From assembly GCF_002723455.1 (NCBI RefSeq), contig NZ_PDUS01000004.1:75682-139681 (forward strand): a stretch of DNA of 64,000 nucleotides. The letters run 5' to 3'. The stretch comes from Pseudoalteromonas sp. 3D05. GTDB lineage: Bacteria; Pseudomonadota; Gammaproteobacteria; Enterobacterales; Alteromonadaceae. The notes under the pieces are model-generated. The model was not told where the DNA came from, made no database searches, and saw nothing but the letters and a program-made list of their open reading frames with translations. Made by a program: the position numbers and the translations under genes. Below, piece after piece: positions 1 to 10,897 of the stretch. Positions within the stretch are counted from its first letter, which is position 1, and each line of letters opens with the position of its first letter.

Positions 1-28
1 GTTGGGTTTCGTTGCTCTCAACCCAACC
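1..28. repeat. REP-like hairpin (GTTGGGTT / AACCCAAC)
   Basis: GTTGGGTT at 1-8 pairs with AACCCAAC at 20-27, giving an 8-bp stem and an 11-nt loop. Hairpins of the form AGGTTGGGTT...AACCCAACCTA are widely scattered between genes in gammaproteobacteria (family knowledge). The element probably began before the window, so its left edge is unknown. It lies downstream of argS on the minus strand and could act as a 3' stabilising or terminating hairpin; that role is inferred. Confidence 0.55.
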
Positions 29-29
29 T

Positions 30-228
30 ACGACAAGGCGGACACTCGAATGAGCCCTATGAGCATACGTGGTGTATGTAATTAGGGTTAGTAACTCAAT
101 GCCAAACTACATATCTGCAAGTGTAGGAGCACTAGCAAGGCAATGAGTTTATTTATGCCAAGGAGCATACGTATCTGGTATGTGACTTAGGCTAAATAAA
201 CTCATTAACGCAGCTAAAGCGAACTACG
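30..228. repeat. Structured intergenic repeat with long inverted arms
   Basis: The arm at 142-155 (AATGAGTTTATTTA) is a perfect 14-bp inverted match to 193-206, enclosing a second hairpin CATAC...GTATG. A related hairpin (CATACGTGGTGTATG with CCTAT/ATTAGG flanks) lies at about 54-108. The flanks GCAAGGC (135-141) and AACGCAG (207-213) are, on the minus strand, CTGCGTT and GCCTTGC, the same core that flanks other repeats in this window. No coding frame is evident. It separates argS from whatever lies to the left. Confidence 0.6.
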
Positions 229-237
229 CGCAGCAGA

Positions 238-1980
238 TTACATTTGCTCCATGACTTCGATACCTAACAGATCTAAGCCTGTGCGCAATGTATCAGCCAC
301 TAAATTACACAACACTAAACGGCTGTCACGTATAGTTGGCTCTACGCCTTCTTTAAGTACTGGACACGCTTCGTAGAAGGTCATGTATAAGCTAGCTAAT
401 TCGTATAAGTAACTACACAATACGTGTGGTGTTGCTTCACTGATCATTTGATCAAGGACTTCTTCTAACTGAAGAAGTTTAAGAGCAAGTGCTTTTTCTT
501 GTGGTTCAATGATAGCAACATCTGCGCTTAGGCTCGCTGAATCTACACCTGACTTACGAAATATACTGCGTACGCGGGTGTAAGCATATTGCAAGTAAGG
601 TGCGGTTGCCCCTTCAAAGCTAAGCATGCTGTCCCAATTGAAAATATAATCACTGGTGCGGTTTTTAGATAAGTCTGCATATTTAACCGCGCCAATACCT
701 ACTTTGCGAGCAATTTCGCTACGCTCCTGCTCACTAAAGTCAGAGATCCGCTCAGCTAATTTTGCACTTGCACGAGTGATTGATTCTTCAAGTAAATCAG
801 CTAATTTTACTGTGCCGCCAGTACGTGTTTTAAATGGCTTGCCATCTTCACCCATCATGGTGCCGAACGGACAAAACTCATAGCTGGTTTCATCACGCAA
901 TAAGCCTGCTTTACGGGCAGTTAGCTCTACTTGATTAAAATGAAGACTTTGGCGCGCATCAACAAAGATTAAGATACGCTCGGCGCCTAACTTGTTTGAG
1001 CGATAGTCACACGCTGCTAAATCCGTGGTTGCGTATAAGAAACCGCCACCTGATTTTTGCACGATAAACGCCGATGGTTCGCCATCTTTATTTGCCAGCT
1101 CATCTAAAAATACAACTTGTGCGCCTTGGGATTCAACTGCAATTTCTTTATTTTTCAGCAATGCAATAATATCGTTTAGCTCAGCGTTGTAGGCACTTTC
1201 AGCCATGATGTCATCGGCCGTAAGTGTTACATTTAAGCGTTTGTATACTTCTTCAGAGTGCTTAACTGACGTGGCAATAAACAGCTTCCATAGTTTTTCA
1301 CAATGTGCATCGCCACCTTGTAATTTAACAACATAATCACGGGCTTTATCAGCAAAACCTTCTTCATCGTCAAAACGCTTTTTCGCGTCACGGTAAAAGG
1401 TCTCTAAATCAGCAAGTGCTACGCTATCTAAGTCAACACCTTGGTTTATTTGATCTTCTAAGTGAGCAATCAACATACCAAATTGCGTGCCCCAATCACC
1501 CATGTGATTTTGACGAATAACCTTGTCACCACGAAACTCAAGTGCACGTACTACAGAGTCACCAATAATTGTTGAACGTAAATGACCTACGTGCATTTCT
1601 TTGGCTAGATTTGGTGATGAGTAATCAACTACAACGGTTTTTGGCTGCGCGTGTTCTGCAACAGCTAGTTTTGCATCTTGATTAGCGGCTTCAACACTGC
1701 TTGCTAAAAACTCAGGCTTTAAATGAATATTAATAAAACCCGGGCCTGCGATTTCTGTTTTATCGGCGATGTCACTGACATCTAAATTATCAATAATTTT
1801 TTGTGCAAGCTCACGAGGATTGCTTTTCATTTTTTTCGCTGCACCCATCGCGCCATTAATTTGGTAATCACCAAATTGTGGGCGTGTGCTTTGCGTAACC
1901 GCAGGATTAGTATCAGCCGGTAAGCCCGCTGCAGTCATTGCCGCAATGGCTTTATCAATTAATAAAGTACGAATGTTCAT
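238..1980 (-). CDS. argS: Arginyl-tRNA synthetase
   Basis: Cytosolic class I aminoacyl-tRNA synthetase that charges tRNA-Arg with arginine. The 580-residue protein has the usual full length. It starts with an N-terminal tRNA-recognition region, carries the HIGH-type signature HVGH at residues 130-133 (within [12 protein letters not shown]), then the Rossmann catalytic core, and ends with a DALR-type anticodon-binding domain finishing in GIEVMEQM. No standard KMSKS is visible, as is common in ArgS. AAAGG lies a few bases before the ATG. prfC ends 54 bp upstream on the same strand with a short GC-rich hairpin between, so the two may or may not be cotranscribed. Confidence 0.97.
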   Translation of the reverse strand: MNIRTLLIDKAIAAMTAAGLPADTNPAVTQSTRPQFGDYQINGAMGAAKKMKSNPRELAQKIIDNLDVSDIADKTEIAGPGFINIHLKPEFLASSVEAANQDAKLAVAEHAQPKTVVVDYSSPNLAKEMHVGHLRSTIIGDSVVRALEFRGDKVIRQNHMGDWGTQFGMLIAHLEDQINQGVDLDSVALADLETFYRDAKKRFDDEEGFADKARDYVVKLQGGDAHCEKLWKLFIATSVKHSEEVYKRLNVTLTADDIMAESAYNAELNDIIALLKNKEIAVESQGAQVVFLDELANKDGEPSAFIVQKSGGGFLYATTDLAACDYRSNKLGAERILIFVDARQSLHFNQVELTARKAGLLRDETSYEFCPFGTMMGEDGKPFKTRTGGTVKLADLLEESITRASAKLAERISDFSEQERSEIARKVGIGAVKYADLSKNRTSDYIFNWDSMLSFEGATAPYLQYAYTRVRSIFRKSGVDSASLSADVAIIEPQEKALALKLLQLEEVLDQMISEATPHVLCSYLYELASLYMTFYEACPVLKEGVEPTIRDSRLVLCNLVADTLRTGLDLLGIEVMEQM

Positions 1981-2034
1981 GTAATTTGTTACCTTTATCA
2001 GCCCACTATTGCGGGCATTATTTAAATTTTGAGT

Positions 2035-3618
2035 TTAGTTTTCACGCGTGTGGTTAAACGTCACTTCAGGGTAACGCTCAATTGATAAGTTAAGATTTAC
2101 ACGGCTTGGGGCGATGTAAGTTAAATTATCACCGCCATCCAACGCTAAGTTACTTTCACACTTACGCTTGAAGTCTTCAAACTTTTTAACATCTGTTGAG
2201 CTTACCCAGCGAGCGGTATTTACATTCACGCCTTCGTAAATCGCATCTACGTTGTATTCAGCTTTTAAGCGAGCAACAACCACATCAAACTGCAATACAC
2301 CTACTGCACCAACAATCAAATCATTGTTAATTAGCGGTCTAAATACTTGCACTGCACCTTCTTCTGAAAGCTGCACTAAACCTTTGAGTAATTGCTTTTG
2401 TTTAAGTGGATCTTTTAAACGGATACGACGGAATAACTCAGGGGCAAAGTTAGGGATACCGCTAAATTTCAGCTTTTCGCCTTGGGTAAAGGTATCACCA
2501 ATTTGAATCGTGCCATGGTTGTGCAAACCTATTATATCACCCGCGTACGCATCAGCGGCTCGTTCACGATCGCCCGCCATAAAGGTCACTGCGTCAGAAA
2601 TACTCACCTGCTTACCAATACGCACATGATTCATTTTCATGCCTTGGCTATATTTACCCGATACGATACGCATGAAAGCAATACGGTCACGGTGCTTTGG
2701 ATCCATGTTAGCTTGTATTTTAAAAACAAAACCTGAGAAATTATCTTCATCTGCAATTACTTGACGATCTTCAGTTTCACGAGGTAATGGCGTAGGTGCC
2801 CACTCCGTCAAACCATCTAATACGTGGTCAACACCAAAGTTACCTAGTGCTGTACCAAAATACACAGGCGATAACTCGCCCGCTAAGAACAGATCTAGGT
2901 CAAATTGATGTGATGCACCAATTACCAGCTCAAGCTCTTCACGCAATTGCTCTGCAAGTTCGCCGCCAATGGCTTCATCTAACTCTGGGTTATCAAGCCC
3001 TTTAATGCTGCGTACTTCTTGGATTGTATGGCCTTGGCCTGTTTTATACAAAATAGTCTCGCCACGGTGAATGTGGTAAATACCTTTAAACTCTTTACCA
3101 CAACCAATAGGCCAGGTGATTGGCGCACAGGCAATGTTAAGCTCTGTTTCAACCTCGTCCAATAATTCCATTGGATCACGAATGTCACGGTCACATTTAT
3201 TCATAAAAGTAACGATCGGCGTCGTACGCAAACGCGTTACTTCCATTAATTTACGAGTACGGTCTTCGACACCTTTTGCAGCGTCGATAACCATTAAACA
3301 TGAATCTACCGCAGTCAATGTACGATAAGTATCTTCTGAGAAGTCTTCGTGCCCTGGCGTATCAAGTAAATTAACTAAGCGCTCATTATATGGAAATTGC
3401 ATTACAGAAGTGGTTACTGAAATACCACGCTCTTTTTCCATGTCCATCCAGTCAGATTTAGCATGTTGATTAGAGCCACGACCTTTTACCGTACCGGCTT
3501 TTTGAATTGCCTGTCCGAATAGAAGTACTTTTTCAGTAATGGTGGTTTTACCCGCATCCGGGTGAGAGATGATCGCAAAGGTGCGTCGTTTATTAATTTC
3601 ACTAGATAAATTAGACAT
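2035..3618 (-). CDS. prfC: Peptide chain release factor 3 (RF3)
   Basis: Translational GTPase that removes RF1/RF2 from the ribosome after termination. At 527 residues it is standard length. The G1 loop SHPDAGKTT is at residues 18-26, the switch II motif DTPGHEDF lies around residue 90, and NKCD is the G4 motif. The EF-Tu domain 2-like and RF3 C-terminal domains follow. A longer frame upstream in another reading frame is not a better candidate. It lies directly upstream of argS on the same strand, and its 5' side faces the divergent sensor kinase gene across about 250 bp. Confidence 0.97.
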   Translation of the reverse strand: MSNLSSEINKRRTFAIISHPDAGKTTITEKVLLFGQAIQKAGTVKGRGSNQHAKSDWMDMEKERGISVTTSVMQFPYNERLVNLLDTPGHEDFSEDTYRTLTAVDSCLMVIDAAKGVEDRTRKLMEVTRLRTTPIVTFMNKCDRDIRDPMELLDEVETELNIACAPITWPIGCGKEFKGIYHIHRGETILYKTGQGHTIQEVRSIKGLDNPELDEAIGGELAEQLREELELVIGASHQFDLDLFLAGELSPVYFGTALGNFGVDHVLDGLTEWAPTPLPRETEDRQVIADEDNFSGFVFKIQANMDPKHRDRIAFMRIVSGKYSQGMKMNHVRIGKQVSISDAVTFMAGDRERAADAYAGDIIGLHNHGTIQIGDTFTQGEKLKFSGIPNFAPELFRRIRLKDPLKQKQLLKGLVQLSEEGAVQVFRPLINNDLIVGAVGVLQFDVVVARLKAEYNVDAIYEGVNVNTARWVSSTDVKKFEDFKRKCESNLALDGGDNLTYIAPSRVNLNLSIERYPEVTFNHTREN

Positions 3619-3870
3619 GTAAGCCGCTTTAAGTCATAACAAGGCACAGCTAAACATGCCAAAACGAAGGCGTTTGTTGTGCATTGTAGGTATAAAATAG
3701 AATTACTAACATTATACCTTGTTTGTGCAAGCCAAAAAAGCAACGATTGCAAGTAATTAACGACATTTGAGAATTTACTTAACCTCAACAAAATAGGTAC
3801 GATCAGCACTAAACTTGTGTAATTTTTCCCTACGGCATACTATTGTAAGATTACATGGAGGATATTTTGT

Positions 3871-6570
3871 TTGGGCATGAAAACCAGTAAGCTAAGTATA
3901 AGATTATTATGGTATATCACTCCACTTGTGATCTTGCCATTGCTATTTTTAGGGGGCTTTACATTAACAAATGTAACCAACTCAACCCAAAAACAAGCTG
4001 AGCTTATAGTGAGTCGATTTGTTGAACAACAACAACAAAAAATGTTTAACTACATTGATTCATTTCATTCAACTTCAAAGCTCTTATCTACCTCACCAGT
4101 ATTGAGTGATTTTCTTGCTGATGACATGCTTAGCAATGGGAACTATACGTCTCAACTTGGTGACCTGATGGATGTGTTCGCCAGCTACTCTGAAGCTTAC
4201 CCAGATATAATTAGCGTTAATCTTGTTTCTCCAAATGGAAAGAGTAAAGCGTACTACTCAAGTAATTTAAATACCCCCCCTACAGACTACCCATTTTTCT
4301 CGCGTGTATTACAAAGCAACCTGCGCCAGCAACAATTTATGGTGCAAAAACACGATGGTACAACCAGCCTGTATTTCATACAGCGCGTTTACAGTGCTGA
4401 TTATTATTTAAAACGGCCCCAACAATTAGGGTTTATTATATTGCATGTTGAACCTTCTATTTTGAATACAAGCATTCTAGAAGCACCGTATAACAACACG
4501 CTCAACCTGCTGTTAACAGAAGACGGTAAAATTTTATTTAGTTCTGACTACAATAAGCGTGGCCAATTTATTAGTGAGTATGAGCTTAAGCAAATTCATA
4601 ATCTTGCTGACTTAGGTAAACTTTCTACCATCGAGTTATCCAGCATAGATAAAATAGAGCGTATGATTTACGCCGTACAAATGAGCGGCGGTTATTATTA
4701 TGTCTCAACCATTCCGAAGGCTTTGCTTTATCAATCAGGTAAAGCAATCAGTTTGATTACTGCTCTGATAGTTATCATTTCTGTTATCACTTTACCTATG
4801 CTGATTTTTATTGTTGTTCGTAATCTATTACTCAACCCGATTGAATCATTAGGAGCTGCCAGCCATCGAGTTGGCGATGGTGATTTATCTGTGTATTTAC
4901 CCGCTCATAATAACGATGAAGTGGGTGTGTTGTTTAACGACTTTAACCACATGGTAAACCAAATACGTCATTATCAAGACGAACTTGAAGAATACAAGCA
5001 TCACCTTGAGGATAAAGTAGAAAGCCGAACCCGAGCACTCGAAACAATGAATAGCCAGCTTGAGTCTGCCATTGCGCAAGCTGAACAAGCAAACCAACTT
5101 AAGAGTCGCTTTTTGGCGAATATGAGCCACGAGATTCGCACACCTTTAACAGCAATTATGGGTTTTACAGAGCAGCTTTTACACAGTAAAGAAGCGAGCT
5201 CTGACGAGCTACATTTAGCCACGATTTTACGTAACTCTAAGCATCTATTAGAGTTAATTAACAATATATTGGATCTTTCGAAAATAGAAGCAGAGAAACT
5301 TGCTGTTGAAAAAGAGCCATTAGATATTGTGCAGCTAGTGCACGACATTGATTCGATTATTCGCCCCCTTTCGCAAGAAAAAAACCTCAAATGCGAAATC
5401 AACTACCATTTGCCTTTACCCAAAATAATTAATTCTGATACAACGCGGTTAAAGCAAATATTGATTAATATTGCCAGCAACGCGGTTAAATTTACCGAGC
5501 AAGGTTTAATAAAACTAGATATTACTTATGAACCAAATTCGCAATTAATTGAATTTGCCATTAAAGACAGTGGTATAGGCATGTCGGAGCATGAAGTAGA
5601 ACGTGTTTTTAAGCCTTTTGAACAAGCTGATGCCACAACCACTCGCCGCTTTGGTGGCACAGGACTGGGACTGTGTATTTCTAAAAATTTAGCGCAATTA
5701 CTAGGCGGAGACGTATACGTACAAAGTACACCGGGGATGGGCAGTTGTTTTAATGTAAAAATAGCGTGTAACTTGCCTGAACAAAGCCAACCCCCAATGC
5801 TGACGGAGCTCAGTCAGTTAAAGCCAGAAAAAGACACTCTACTTTCATTCGCATCAAATAGCTTTGACGCAAATATACTGGTCGCTGAAGACAACCCTGA
5901 TAACCAAGTGCTTATCACATTACTACTGCAAACCTGGGGGTTAGACCCTGATATAGCTAACAACGGCGCTGAAGCTGTAGAAATGGCGTTAGTTAACGAT
6001 TATCAGGTCATCATTATGGATATGCAAATGCCTGTTATGGGCGGTTTAGAGGCAACTCAAATGCTTCGCCACGCAGCCTACGACGGCCCTATTATTGCAC
6101 TCACCGCGAATGTGATGAAACATGATATTGATACTTATTTAAAAGCCGGTTGCAACGAAGCATTAGCCAAACCGATTGATAAAGATGCACTAGAGAATGT
6201 TCTTGTTAAATACTTACATATCGAAAAAGACAGTCAAAACAAATGGGATAGCTTACTAAATAGTGAAAAGTTTCAACAGATAAATGAAAATTATCGCTCA
6301 AAACTACCTGAACATTTAGCGCAAGTTAATGAGTTATACCAAGCTGGAGAGTGGGAGGTGCTAAGAGCACTGGCTCATAATTTAAAAGGCAGTGCCGGCT
6401 GCTTTGGGTTTAGCAATATTCACCATGCTGCAGCAGAGCTTGAAGATAATTTACGGGGCAGAGATACGGATCATAACCGCCGAGATTATTTGGCTCTAAG
6501 CTTAATTGAAGCAATAAAATACACAATAAACCACGACTCACTATCCAAAAAGCAAAGTCATTCCCATTAG
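3871..6570 (+). CDS. Hybrid sensor histidine kinase (Cache-like sensor, HAMP, HisKA, HATPase, REC, Hpt)
   Basis: Inner-membrane multistep phosphorelay kinase. An N-terminal membrane segment (about residues 10-32) precedes a periplasmic Cache-like sensor. A second membrane segment near 290-315 leads into HAMP and a short coiled coil. HisKA has SHEIRTP with H420; the ATPase has NIASNAVKF, DSGIGM and GTGLGL. The receiver has MDMQMPVMGG with D717, and a C-terminal Hpt has AHNLKGSAG with H836. The start is probably TTG 3871: GGAGGA at 3858-3863 sits 7 nt before it but 13 nt before the ATG at 3877. No response regulator or output gene is adjacent, so the relay target is unknown. The 3' end overlaps convergent rimI by 30 bp. 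Confidence 0.93.
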   Translation: MGMKTSKLSIRLLWYITPLVILPLLFLGGFTLTNVTNSTQKQAELIVSRFVEQQQQKMFNYIDSFHSTSKLLSTSPVLSDFLADDMLSNGNYTSQLGDLMDVFASYSEAYPDIISVNLVSPNGKSKAYYSSNLNTPPTDYPFFSRVLQSNLRQQQFMVQKHDGTTSLYFIQRVYSADYYLKRPQQLGFIILHVEPSILNTSILEAPYNNTLNLLLTEDGKILFSSDYNKRGQFISEYELKQIHNLADLGKLSTIELSSIDKIERMIYAVQMSGGYYYVSTIPKALLYQSGKAISLITALIVIISVITLPMLIFIVVRNLLLNPIESLGAASHRVGDGDLSVYLPAHNNDEVGVLFNDFNHMVNQIRHYQDELEEYKHHLEDKVESRTRALETMNSQLESAIAQAEQANQLKSRFLANMSHEIRTPLTAIMGFTEQLLHSKEASSDELHLATILRNSKHLLELINNILDLSKIEAEKLAVEKEPLDIVQLVHDIDSIIRPLSQEKNLKCEINYHLPLPKIINSDTTRLKQILINIASNAVKFTEQGLIKLDITYEPNSQLIEFAIKDSGIGMSEHEVERVFKPFEQADATTTRRFGGTGLGLCISKNLAQLLGGDVYVQSTPGMGSCFNVKIACNLPEQSQPPMLTELSQLKPEKDTLLSFASNSFDANILVAEDNPDNQVLITLLLQTWGLDPDIANNGAEAVEMALVNDYQVIIMDMQMPVMGGLEATQMLRHAAYDGPIIALTANVMKHDIDTYLKAGCNEALAKPIDKDALENVLVKYLHIEKDSQNKWDSLLNSEKFQQINENYRSKLPEHLAQVNELYQAGEWEVLRALAHNLKGSAGCFGFSNIHHAAAELEDNLRGRDTDHNRRDYLALSLIEAIKYTINHDSLSKKQSHSH

Positions 6571-7002
6571 GATGGCGTCTTCATGGCCATTTTTTGTAGG
6601 GTCATCACTAGGGTAATAGTTTTTACGTACAGACATTTCACTAAACCCTGCTCGCTCATAAAGCTTAATCGCACGTGTATTTGTTTCTCGGACTTCTAAA
6701 AACAGATTTTCAGCACTGTGTTGCTCACTGTAATCGACAAACTTCTCAAGCAATTGCTTTGCTATGCCCCGCCCTTGATATTTAGGCATCACACAAATAT
6801 CCATCAGGGTAAAATCAGGCCCTGCCTTTTCACCAATGTAAAACCCCACCATATCAGGACCGATGAAAGCTGCTAAATTAAAATAACGCCCCGATAAACA
6901 GGATTTCATGGTGCTTAGTGTCCATGGATGGCTATGACATGCACTCTCGATTTCCATCAGCGCATCGATTGAAGCTTCAGTAACAGTTTTAAAGATTATC
7001 AA
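6541..7002 (-). CDS. rimI: Ribosomal protein bS18-alanine N-acetyltransferase
   Basis: GNAT acetyltransferase of 153 residues, expected to acetylate the N-terminal alanine of ribosomal protein S18. The acetyl-CoA loop reads GRGIAKQLLEKF. The following LEVRETNTRAIKLYERAGF is the typical RimI/GNAT beta-5/alpha-4 region. The start overlaps the end of the upstream holD-like gene by 14 bp. The holD-rimI order is conserved in gammaproteobacteria, which supports the assignment. The 3' end overlaps the convergent hybrid kinase gene by 30 bp, so no terminator separates them. Confidence 0.9.
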   Translation of the reverse strand: MIIFKTVTEASIDALMEIESACHSHPWTLSTMKSCLSGRYFNLAAFIGPDMVGFYIGEKAGPDFTLMDICVMPKYQGRGIAKQLLEKFVDYSEQHSAENLFLEVRETNTRAIKLYERAGFSEMSVRKNYYPSDDPTKNGHEDAILMGMTLLFG

Positions 7003-7327
7003 GTTTATCGCTCATCAGCGCCCACAGCGCACGTTTATGTTCAGATTTAAGCTGTGCTGAAGGTAAGCTCAACGTGCCGTTAAGCCAGTTTATAGCTTCT
7101 GCTTGGATCACATGATTAATCGTGTGTGGCGAAACGGCTCGATTTAGATCGGCCAACAACACAGCGTTAAGTTCAAGTATGTTACTTTTCGACTCTGCCA
7201 CTGGGCTTTTTTCGGCTGATTGTTCTTGGTGAGTATCCGCACTATCATATTGCGCAGTTTCACTACGAAAATACTGATTCAGTTCGAGGTTTTCTATACC
7301 AAAAATAGCTGCGTAACGTGTATGCAT
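6989..7327 (-). CDS. holD: HolD-like DNA polymerase III psi subunit
   Basis: Small protein of 112 residues immediately upstream of, and overlapping, rimI. In enteric bacteria this position is held by holD, the psi subunit linking the clamp loader to chi and SSB. Sequence conservation in psi is poor; here a tail rich in helix-forming residues (AEAINWLNGTLSLPSA...KRALWALMSDKL) and an acidic, glutamine-rich middle are visible but no decisive motif. The call therefore rests mainly on synteny and size. It lies downstream of tRNA-Trp on the same strand. Confidence 0.6.
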   Translation of the reverse strand: MHTRYAAIFGIENLELNQYFRSETAQYDSADTHQEQSAEKSPVAESKSNILELNAVLLADLNRAVSPHTINHVIQAEAINWLNGTLSLPSAQLKSEHKRALWALMSDKLDNL

Positions 7328-7392
7328 AACAACTCAGTAGATTTAAACACTGGAACAATATAAGAAGTAATAAAAACGATGTAAAGAAGAAA

Positions 7393-7469
7393 TGGCAGGG
7401 GCGGAGAGATTCGAACTCCCAACCGTCGGTTTTGGAGACCGCTGTTCTACCAATTGGAACTACGCCCCT
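7393..7469 (-). tRNA. tRNA-Trp (CCA anticodon)
   Basis: Read on the minus strand, the acceptor AGGGGCG pairs with CGCCCCT and is followed by the discriminator G and an encoded CCA (7393-7395). The anticodon loop is CTCCAAA with CCA, decoding UGG. The T-arm has GTTCGAATC. It is 77 nt with CCA; the D-arm/loop (TAGTTCCAATTGG) has one more base than the E. coli homologue. The structure is complete and appears functional. Confidence 0.96.
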
Positions 7470-7482
7470 GCAATGACGATGA

Positions 7483-7510
7483 ATTATAGAGACCTTTCGC
7501 TAAAGGTAAA
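7483..7510 (-). promoter_or_regulatory. Probable sigma-70 promoter of tRNA-Trp
   Basis: On the minus strand a perfect -10 hexamer TATAAT (7483-7488) lies 13 bases before the tRNA 5' end, which allows a short leader. Sixteen bases further upstream is TTTACC (7505-7510), a 4/6 match to the -35 consensus. The spacing and the isolated tRNA make this a credible promoter; no start site has been measured. Confidence 0.55.
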
Positions 7511-7552
7511 GTAAAAAATCAACTTTTTGGTTTGTTTGCTTTTTAAATAAAC

Positions 7553-7586
7553 AAAACGGCGAATAAGCACGCTAATTCGCCGTTTT
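7553..7586. terminator. Rho-independent terminator after guaA
   Basis: A perfect 12-bp inverted repeat, AAAACGGCGAAT with ATTCGCCGTTTT, encloses a 10-nt loop. On the minus strand it follows the guaA stop (7615) and ends in a T run, and it separates guaA from tRNA-Trp. Confidence 0.85.
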
Positions 7587-7614
7587 TTAATCAATTAGGA
7601 AAACCGCTTAGCTG

Positions 7615-9192
7615 TTATTCCCACTCGATAGTTGCAGGTGGTTTACCTGAAATATCGTAAACAACACGTGAGATACCGTCGATTTCATTAATGATACGGT
7701 TTGAAACCACACCTAAGAATTCATACGGCAAATGTGACCAACGCGCTGTCATAAAGTCGATGGTTTCTACACAACGAAGTGAAACAACCCAATCGTACTT
7801 ACGTGCATCACCCATAACCCCTACCGACTTAACCGGTAAGAATACAGTAAACGCTTGGCTTACTTTGTGGTATAGCTCTGCTTTGTGAAGCTCTTCAATG
7901 AAGATAGCGTCTGCGCGGCGAAGTAAATCACAATACTCTTTCTTGATTTCACCCAGTACACGCACGCCTAAACCAGGTCCTGGGAACGGGTGACGGTAAA
8001 GCATGTCGTACGGTAAGCCTAACTCTAAACCAATTTTACGTACTTCGTCTTTAAACAATTCACGTAGTGGCTCAACTAAGCCCATCGCCATATCATCGGG
8101 TAAGCCACCCACATTGTGGTGAGACTTGATCACGTGCGCTTTACCTGTCGCAGATGCAGCAGACTCGATTACGTCCGGGTAGATAGTTCCTTGACCCAAC
8201 CACTTCGCATTTTTAAGCTTTTTAGATTGCTCATCAAATACGTTAATAAATGTGTGACCAATTGCTTTACGCTTATCTTCAGGGTCAGATTTGCCCGCAA
8301 GATCCGCTAAGAACTGGTCTTCAGCATCTACTTTAACAATATTAAGGCCAAACTTATTACCAAACATGTCCATAACTTGCTGACCTTCGTTTAAACGAAG
8401 TAAACCGTTATCAACAAACACACACGTTAGGCGATCGCCTATTGCGCGGTGAATAAGCATCGCCACAACCGATGAATCAACACCGCCTGATAAGCCTAAG
8501 ATAACTTCGTCATCGCCAACAGTTTCTTTGATACGCTCGATGGCGTCATCAATGATTTTTGCTGGCGTCCACAGTTTCTCACAGCCACAGATATCAATTG
8601 CAAAACGTTCTAATAAACGCTGACCTTGATGTGTGTGTGTTACTTCTGGGTGGAACTGAACGCCATAAAAACGCTTTTCTTCGTTAGACATTGCCGCATG
8701 CGGGCATGTAGATGTTTTAGCTGTAGTAGTGAACGTATCTGGAATTTCCATTACTTTATCACCGTGGCTCATCCATACGTCGAGTACGCCATTACCGCCA
8801 TCAGTAATGTGATCTTCAATGGCATCAAATAATGCACAGTCACCTACTTTTTCAACTTGGGCGTAGCCAAACTCTTTTTTGTCAGAGCTGTGTACACGAC
8901 CACCCAGTTGTGTTGCCATTGTTTGCATACCGTAGCAAATACCTAACACTGGCACACCAGCATTAAATACATACTCAGGAGCACGCGGGCTGTTTTCTAG
9001 GGTTGTTGACTCAGGGCCACCAGAAAGAATGATACCTTGTGGGTTGAATTCACGGATTTGCTCTTCCGTGACATCCCATGCCCACAGTTCACAGTAAACA
9101 CCAATTTCTCGCACACGGCGGGCGATCAATTGCGTGTATTGCGAACCAAAGTCTAAAATAAGAATTCGTGAATCGTGAATGTCTTTGCTCAT
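7615..9192 (-). CDS. guaA: GMP synthase (glutamine-hydrolysing)
   Basis: Converts XMP, ATP and glutamine to GMP in purine synthesis. The 525-residue protein has an N-terminal class I glutamine amidotransferase domain with nucleophile motif GICYGMQ. This is followed by the ATP pyrophosphatase domain with the P-loop GLSGGVDSS and the C-terminal dimerisation domain ending PPATIEWE, the conserved GuaA terminus. It lies 100 bp downstream of guaB on the same strand, the standard guaBA arrangement. A GC-rich hairpin sits in the gap and a strong terminator follows the stop. Confidence 0.98.
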   Translation of the reverse strand: MSKDIHDSRILILDFGSQYTQLIARRVREIGVYCELWAWDVTEEQIREFNPQGIILSGGPESTTLENSPRAPEYVFNAGVPVLGICYGMQTMATQLGGRVHSSDKKEFGYAQVEKVGDCALFDAIEDHITDGGNGVLDVWMSHGDKVMEIPDTFTTTAKTSTCPHAAMSNEEKRFYGVQFHPEVTHTHQGQRLLERFAIDICGCEKLWTPAKIIDDAIERIKETVGDDEVILGLSGGVDSSVVAMLIHRAIGDRLTCVFVDNGLLRLNEGQQVMDMFGNKFGLNIVKVDAEDQFLADLAGKSDPEDKRKAIGHTFINVFDEQSKKLKNAKWLGQGTIYPDVIESAASATGKAHVIKSHHNVGGLPDDMAMGLVEPLRELFKDEVRKIGLELGLPYDMLYRHPFPGPGLGVRVLGEIKKEYCDLLRRADAIFIEELHKAELYHKVSQAFTVFLPVKSVGVMGDARKYDWVVSLRCVETIDFMTARWSHLPYEFLGVVSNRIINEIDGISRVVYDISGKPPATIEWE

Positions 9193-9248
9193 TGAGGGTC
9201 TCGTTAGTCAAGAACTGGCATTCAGGTAACCTGAATGACTATAAATAA

Positions 9249-9268
9249 GGGCCAGCAAATGCTGGCCC
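9249..9268. promoter_or_regulatory. Hairpin between guaB and guaA
   Basis: GGGCCAGC and GCTGGCCC form a perfect 8-bp stem with a 4-nt AAAT loop, 56 bases before the guaA start. On the minus strand it is followed by TTATTTAT, a weak U-rich tract. It could be a partial terminator or attenuator that sets the guaB:guaA ratio, or an mRNA-stabilising structure. Which of these applies cannot be told from sequence. Confidence 0.5.
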
Positions 9269-9292
9269 GGTAATTTCAATACGTTAGGTAGA

Positions 9293-10762
9293 TTAACCTA
9301 AGCGGTAGTTAGGCGCTTCTTTAGTGATTTGCACATCATGAACGTGCGATTCACCCATACCCGCCGAAGTAACGCGTACAAACTGTGGTTTAGTGTTTAG
9401 CTCATTAATTGTGGCACAACCGGTTAATCCCATTGCACTGCGCAGGCCGCCCACTTGTTGGTGAATGATGGTTGCGATTGGGCCTTTATAAGCCACTCGA
9501 CCTTCAATCCCTTCAGGAACTAGCTTGTCAGCTTGATTAGATTTTTGGAAGTAACGATCTGATGAACCTTCTTTTTGATCCATCGCACCTAAGCTGCCCA
9601 TACCACGGTATGATTTGTAGTAACGACCTTGGTAAAGCTCAACTTCGCCAGGTGCCTCTTCAGTACCCGCTAGCATAGAGCCAACCATGACACATGATGC
9701 ACCAGCAACTAATGCTTTTACGATATCACCTGAGAAACGAATACCGCCATCGGCAATAACTGGAATGTCGCGACCTTTAAGGCCTTCAACAGCATCAGAA
9801 ATAGCCGTAATTTGTGGTACACCACAACCGGTTACGATACGTGTCGTACAGATTGAGCCTGGGCCGATACCTACTTTAACTGCATCAACACCCGCATCAG
9901 CAAGGGCAATCGCACCTTCAGCTGTTGCTACGTTACCTGCAACAATTTGTAAATCTGGGAATGCTTGGCGTGTTGCCGCTACGCGGTCAATAACACCTTG
10001 AGAGTGGCCGTGTGAAGTATCAATGAGCAATACATCTACGCCTGCTTCAACTAATGCAGCAATACGCTCATCAGTTCCGGCGCCAACACCAACAGCTGCA
10101 CCAACACGCAGACGGCCTTGCTCGTCTTTACATGCATCTGGCTTGTCTTGTGCTTTTTGGTAATCTTTTACTGTGATCATACCTTTTAGCTTAAAGGCAT
10201 CATCAACAACAAGAATTTTTTCGATACGGTGTTCGTGCATTAAGCCTAAAATTTCTTCGCGTGCTGCACCTTCTTTTACGGTAACAAGCTTGTCTTTTTT
10301 AGTCATAACAGTTGAAACTGGTTGCTCAAGTTTCGTCTCGAACCGCATATCACGGCTGGTTACGATACCAACAAGGCCATTATCAGCATCCGTTACCGGA
10401 AAACCTGAAAAACCTTTTTCTTCAGAAAGTGCAACTGCATCCGCAATGGTTAAATCCGCTGTAACAGTAACAGGATAAGAAACAATGCCCGCTTCGTACG
10501 TTTTAACTTTACGTACGTTTTTAGCTTGTTCTTCAATTGTCATGTTTTTGTGGATAAAACCTAAACCGCCCTCTTGCGCTAAAGCAATCGCTAAGCGAGC
10601 TTCTGTAACAGTATCCATAGATGCTGAAACTAGCGGCAAGTTAAGTTTGATACCACGCGTTAAGCGAGTTGAAATATTTGCCGTGTGTGGCAAAACAGTA
10701 GAATGACCTGGTACTAAAAGTACGTCATCAAAGGTAAGAGCTTCTTTAGCAATTCTAAGCAT
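9293..10762 (-). CDS. guaB: Inosine-5'-monophosphate dehydrogenase
   Basis: Oxidises IMP to XMP with NAD+, the committed step to guanine nucleotides. The 489-residue protein is a TIM barrel interrupted by a tandem CBS pair at roughly residues 95-205. The catalytic cysteine lies in the loop [11 protein letters not shown], and the flap region includes GRVAYKGP. It is the first gene of guaBA and is transcribed divergently from xseA. I saw no convincing PurR palindrome in the 135-bp intergenic region. Confidence 0.98.
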   Translation of the reverse strand: MLRIAKEALTFDDVLLVPGHSTVLPHTANISTRLTRGIKLNLPLVSASMDTVTEARLAIALAQEGGLGFIHKNMTIEEQAKNVRKVKTYEAGIVSYPVTVTADLTIADAVALSEEKGFSGFPVTDADNGLVGIVTSRDMRFETKLEQPVSTVMTKKDKLVTVKEGAAREEILGLMHEHRIEKILVVDDAFKLKGMITVKDYQKAQDKPDACKDEQGRLRVGAAVGVGAGTDERIAALVEAGVDVLLIDTSHGHSQGVIDRVAATRQAFPDLQIVAGNVATAEGAIALADAGVDAVKVGIGPGSICTTRIVTGCGVPQITAISDAVEGLKGRDIPVIADGGIRFSGDIVKALVAGASCVMVGSMLAGTEEAPGEVELYQGRYYKSYRGMGSLGAMDQKEGSSDRYFQKSNQADKLVPEGIEGRVAYKGPIATIIHQQVGGLRSAMGLTGCATINELNTKPQFVRVTSAGMGESHVHDVQITKEAPNYRLG

Positions 10763-10897
10763 TTTGGCAACTTCTCACATGTGGATCTTGTATAAGGAAT
10801 TGCGGCCAAATTTTATCAGCGTTATCGGCATGAGTAAATAAGATTTAGCAAATATTTATGATAAAATACCCCTATCAGCGTTTTTAAGGTTCGTTTT

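Noticed and set aside
134..213. Integron attC-like site (TAACAAGGCG...GCAGTTAG-like words here and at 58483-58544)
   Set aside because: The R' box does not fit GTTRRRY, there is no integrase or cassette array, and the stems do not have the bulged attC form.
2000..2020. Terminator between prfC and argS
   Set aside because: The 6-bp hairpin includes a wobble pair and is not followed by a T run on the minus strand, so termination there is doubtful.
3486..3809. 107-residue minus-strand ORF overlapping the start of prfC
   Set aside because: It is in another frame over the conserved N-terminus of prfC, shows no recognisable domain and has no good start signal.
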